Shown: positions 62,928 to 64,000 of the stretch, one piece after another | Position numbering within the stretch: position 1 is the first letter of the stretch | Layout of the letters: each line of letters opens with the position of its first letter | DNA from: Caldicellulosiruptor danielii | GTDB lineage: Bacteria; Bacillota; Thermoanaerobacteria; Caldicellulosiruptorales; Caldicellulosiruptoraceae | NCBI RefSeq assembly: GCF_034343125.1 | Contig: NZ_CP139957.1 | Coordinates: 1,916,001 to 1,980,000, forward strand | Direction: 5' to 3' | Length of the DNA stretch: 64,000 nt | The notes under the pieces: model-generated | What the model was told of the DNA's origin: nothing | The model's database searches: none | Seen by the model: the letters and a program-made list of their open reading frames with translations, nothing else | Made by a program: the position numbers and the translations under genes

Positions 62928-63701
62928 TTAAGCTGCTAAATCCTCTATATAATTATTTCTTTCACTCCATTTTACAGGGATTATTGCATATTCCAAAAAA
63001 GCTCTGATTATTTCTTGAGGAATATCATTATCTTCATCATTTAACATAGCATATAATTTTGCGCTATTTTCTCTTGTCTGTTTCGTATCATTCCACGAAA
63101 ATATAATTGATTTTGTTATATCCTTCGTAGGATTATTCACAGCTTTTATAAATCTCTCTGGAGCCTTTTTGGACTTTGGTATAGCAAAATCAAATTTATA
63201 ACTAAAACCACTCTTACCAACTAAGTTAATATTAGCAACATATCTAATATCATGTGCTATCAAGAAACTTTCAACATCTTCTATAAAAATCGAAGCTACA
63301 TTATGACGTGATAGCATGAACATATCATTAACTGCTAATATTGCTTGTATCAAATTATGCTTATATAATGGAAATGTTTTAATATCGCACTTAGTTACCA
63401 AGGCATCTTTTTCCAAACTAACTCCAAACCCATTTAAAATGGTTTTCAGTATTTTCTTTCTTCTTTCTGTATTAATTTCCATCCCTGACATTTCTAAATC
63501 ACTTAACGTATACCCATCATCAGTTAAGATCAAATTATCTCCGTCTTTTATCACATATATTTGAATATAATCATTATGTCTATCCAGAAATGGAGTTGTT
63601 AGTTCAATAACATTGTCTTTTAAATTTTTAACCTCAGTATTTTCTTTTAACCATTTTAAATACAAATCAATAAAAGACCTCTCATCTAAAAATTCATTCA
63701 T
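62928..63701 (-). CDS. DUF1828/DUF1829 protein
   Basis: 257 residues. The N-terminal DUF1828-like part has VIELTTPFLDRHNDYIQIYV, ILTDDGYTLSDLEMSG and an NTERRKKILKTILNGFGV helix. The C-terminal DUF1829-like part has FSYKFDFAIPKSKKAPERFIKAV and SIIFSWNDTKQTR, which has the look of a degenerate nuclease-type strand-turn. No function is known. It forms a unit with the upstream gene, from which it is 1 bp apart, in the position of a small accessory module next to tRNA-Arg. Confidence 0.8.
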   Translation of the reverse strand: MNEFLDERSFIDLYLKWLKENTEVKNLKDNVIELTTPFLDRHNDYIQIYVIKDGDNLILTDDGYTLSDLEMSGMEINTERRKKILKTILNGFGVSLEKDALVTKCDIKTFPLYKHNLIQAILAVNDMFMLSRHNVASIFIEDVESFLIAHDIRYVANINLVGKSGFSYKFDFAIPKSKKAPERFIKAVNNPTKDITKSIIFSWNDTKQTRENSAKLYAMLNDEDNDIPQEIIRAFLEYAIIPVKWSERNNYIEDLAA

Positions 63702-64000
63702 TTATGTCATCACCACCTGAACGATAGGTATTTCTTTGATATTGCAAAACTTGCAGAAATCAATAAATGCTTGAACTAAATCATCTGTATTACTAAAACA
63801 ATCAAATTCATCCAACGGATAGGCCCATTTATCCCCATAACCTTCCTTGTATATATGAATATGCGTAGGTCCCACCTTTGTACCATCTGGATTTCTGTGT
63901 GGTTTTGTGTCAATATCTAATCTGATTAATGTTATATTGGTTTGATACCTTTTGTGGTATGTACACCTCGTTAATTTTAAAGTTCCTTTTCTATTAATAT
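63702..64000 (-). CDS. Partner of the DUF1828 protein, DUF6978-like, 5' end outside the window
   Basis: At least 98 residues are visible, continuing past the window edge. The segment LIRLDIDTKPHRNPDGTKVG, then PTHIHIYKEGYGDKWAYPL, and a C-terminal DLVQAFIDFCKFCNI resemble small proteins found with DUF1828 (DUF6978-like, from memory). The His-rich HIHIY core could be catalytic or metal-binding. Stop and next start are separated by one base, so the two are coupled. Confidence 0.65.
   Translation of the reverse strand, partial: INRKGTLKLTRCTYHKRYQTNITLIRLDIDTKPHRNPDGTKVGPTHIHIYKEGYGDKWAYPLDEFDCFSNTDDLVQAFIDFCKFCNIKEIPIVQVVMT

Noticed and set aside
1-64000. CRISPR array, rRNA genes or prophage
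   Set aside because: I saw no regularly spaced direct repeats, no rRNA-like segments and no phage structural genes anywhere in the window.

Overview
The window looks like the chromosome of a Caldicellulosiruptor species or close relative: a thermophilic, AT-rich, Gram-positive anaerobe that degrades plant polysaccharides. The main evidence is a complete type IV pilus operon with no outer-membrane secretin, ending in two genes of the tapirin (cellulose adhesin) type known from that genus. A family 42 glycosidase operon and an L-lactate dehydrogenase fit the same picture. The genus is an inference from gene content; no species is assigned.

Layout. 1-1600: no supportable gene. 19.9 kb down to 1.6 kb, minus strand: the pilus operon (DUF2273 membrane protein, a giant CheY-repeat fusion, pilB, pilT, pilC, two pilins, prepilin peptidase, a ComFB protein, two prepilins, pilM, pilN, pilO, a prepilin, tapirin 1). 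Tapirin 2 follows, with its own promoter and a cyclic di-GMP riboswitch. 20.1-21.3 kb: a broken IS110-type element with a structured leader. 21.6-25.3 kb: aroE, a YqeG-type phosphatase, a DUF4380 protein, and an NlpC/P60 hydrolase behind a c-di-AMP riboswitch. 25.3-26.6 kb: a frameshifted IS flanked by 17-bp direct repeats. 26.6-30.5 kb: a metal/cofactor-type ABC importer plus a LUD protein. 30.5-37.2 kb: a long operon acpS-nnrD-lipoprotein-alr-antitoxin-mazF-coiled coil-ccdA-tlpA-GcvH-like. 37.2-41.5 kb: a small cysteine-rich protein, pdxT-pdxS, the divergent MocR regulator and an M20 hydrolase. 41.5-47.8 kb: a lipoprotein and an oppBCDFA peptide importer. 48.2-58.6 kb: ldh, rpsT, holA, comEC, PHP phosphatase, FAD protein, secreted coiled-coil protein, and a radical-SAM pair. 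58.7-62.3 kb: GH42 beta-galactosidase operon. 62.5-64 kb: tRNA-Arg and a two-gene DUF1828 module that runs off the window.

How it works together. The pilus operon is the centre of interest. Cyclic di-GMP appears to enter at three points: a textbook MshEN tandem motif at the PilB N-terminus, a ComFB-type protein, and the GEMM-I riboswitch in front of only one of the two adhesin genes. The two adhesins share a 640-bp block with a single mismatch but have different tips, which points to recent gene conversion. Both have pilin-like N-termini that lack Glu+5, as tip-capping GspK-type pseudopilins do. The response regulator at the head of the operon carries about eight 100-residue AMIN-like repeats, an architecture I do not recognise.
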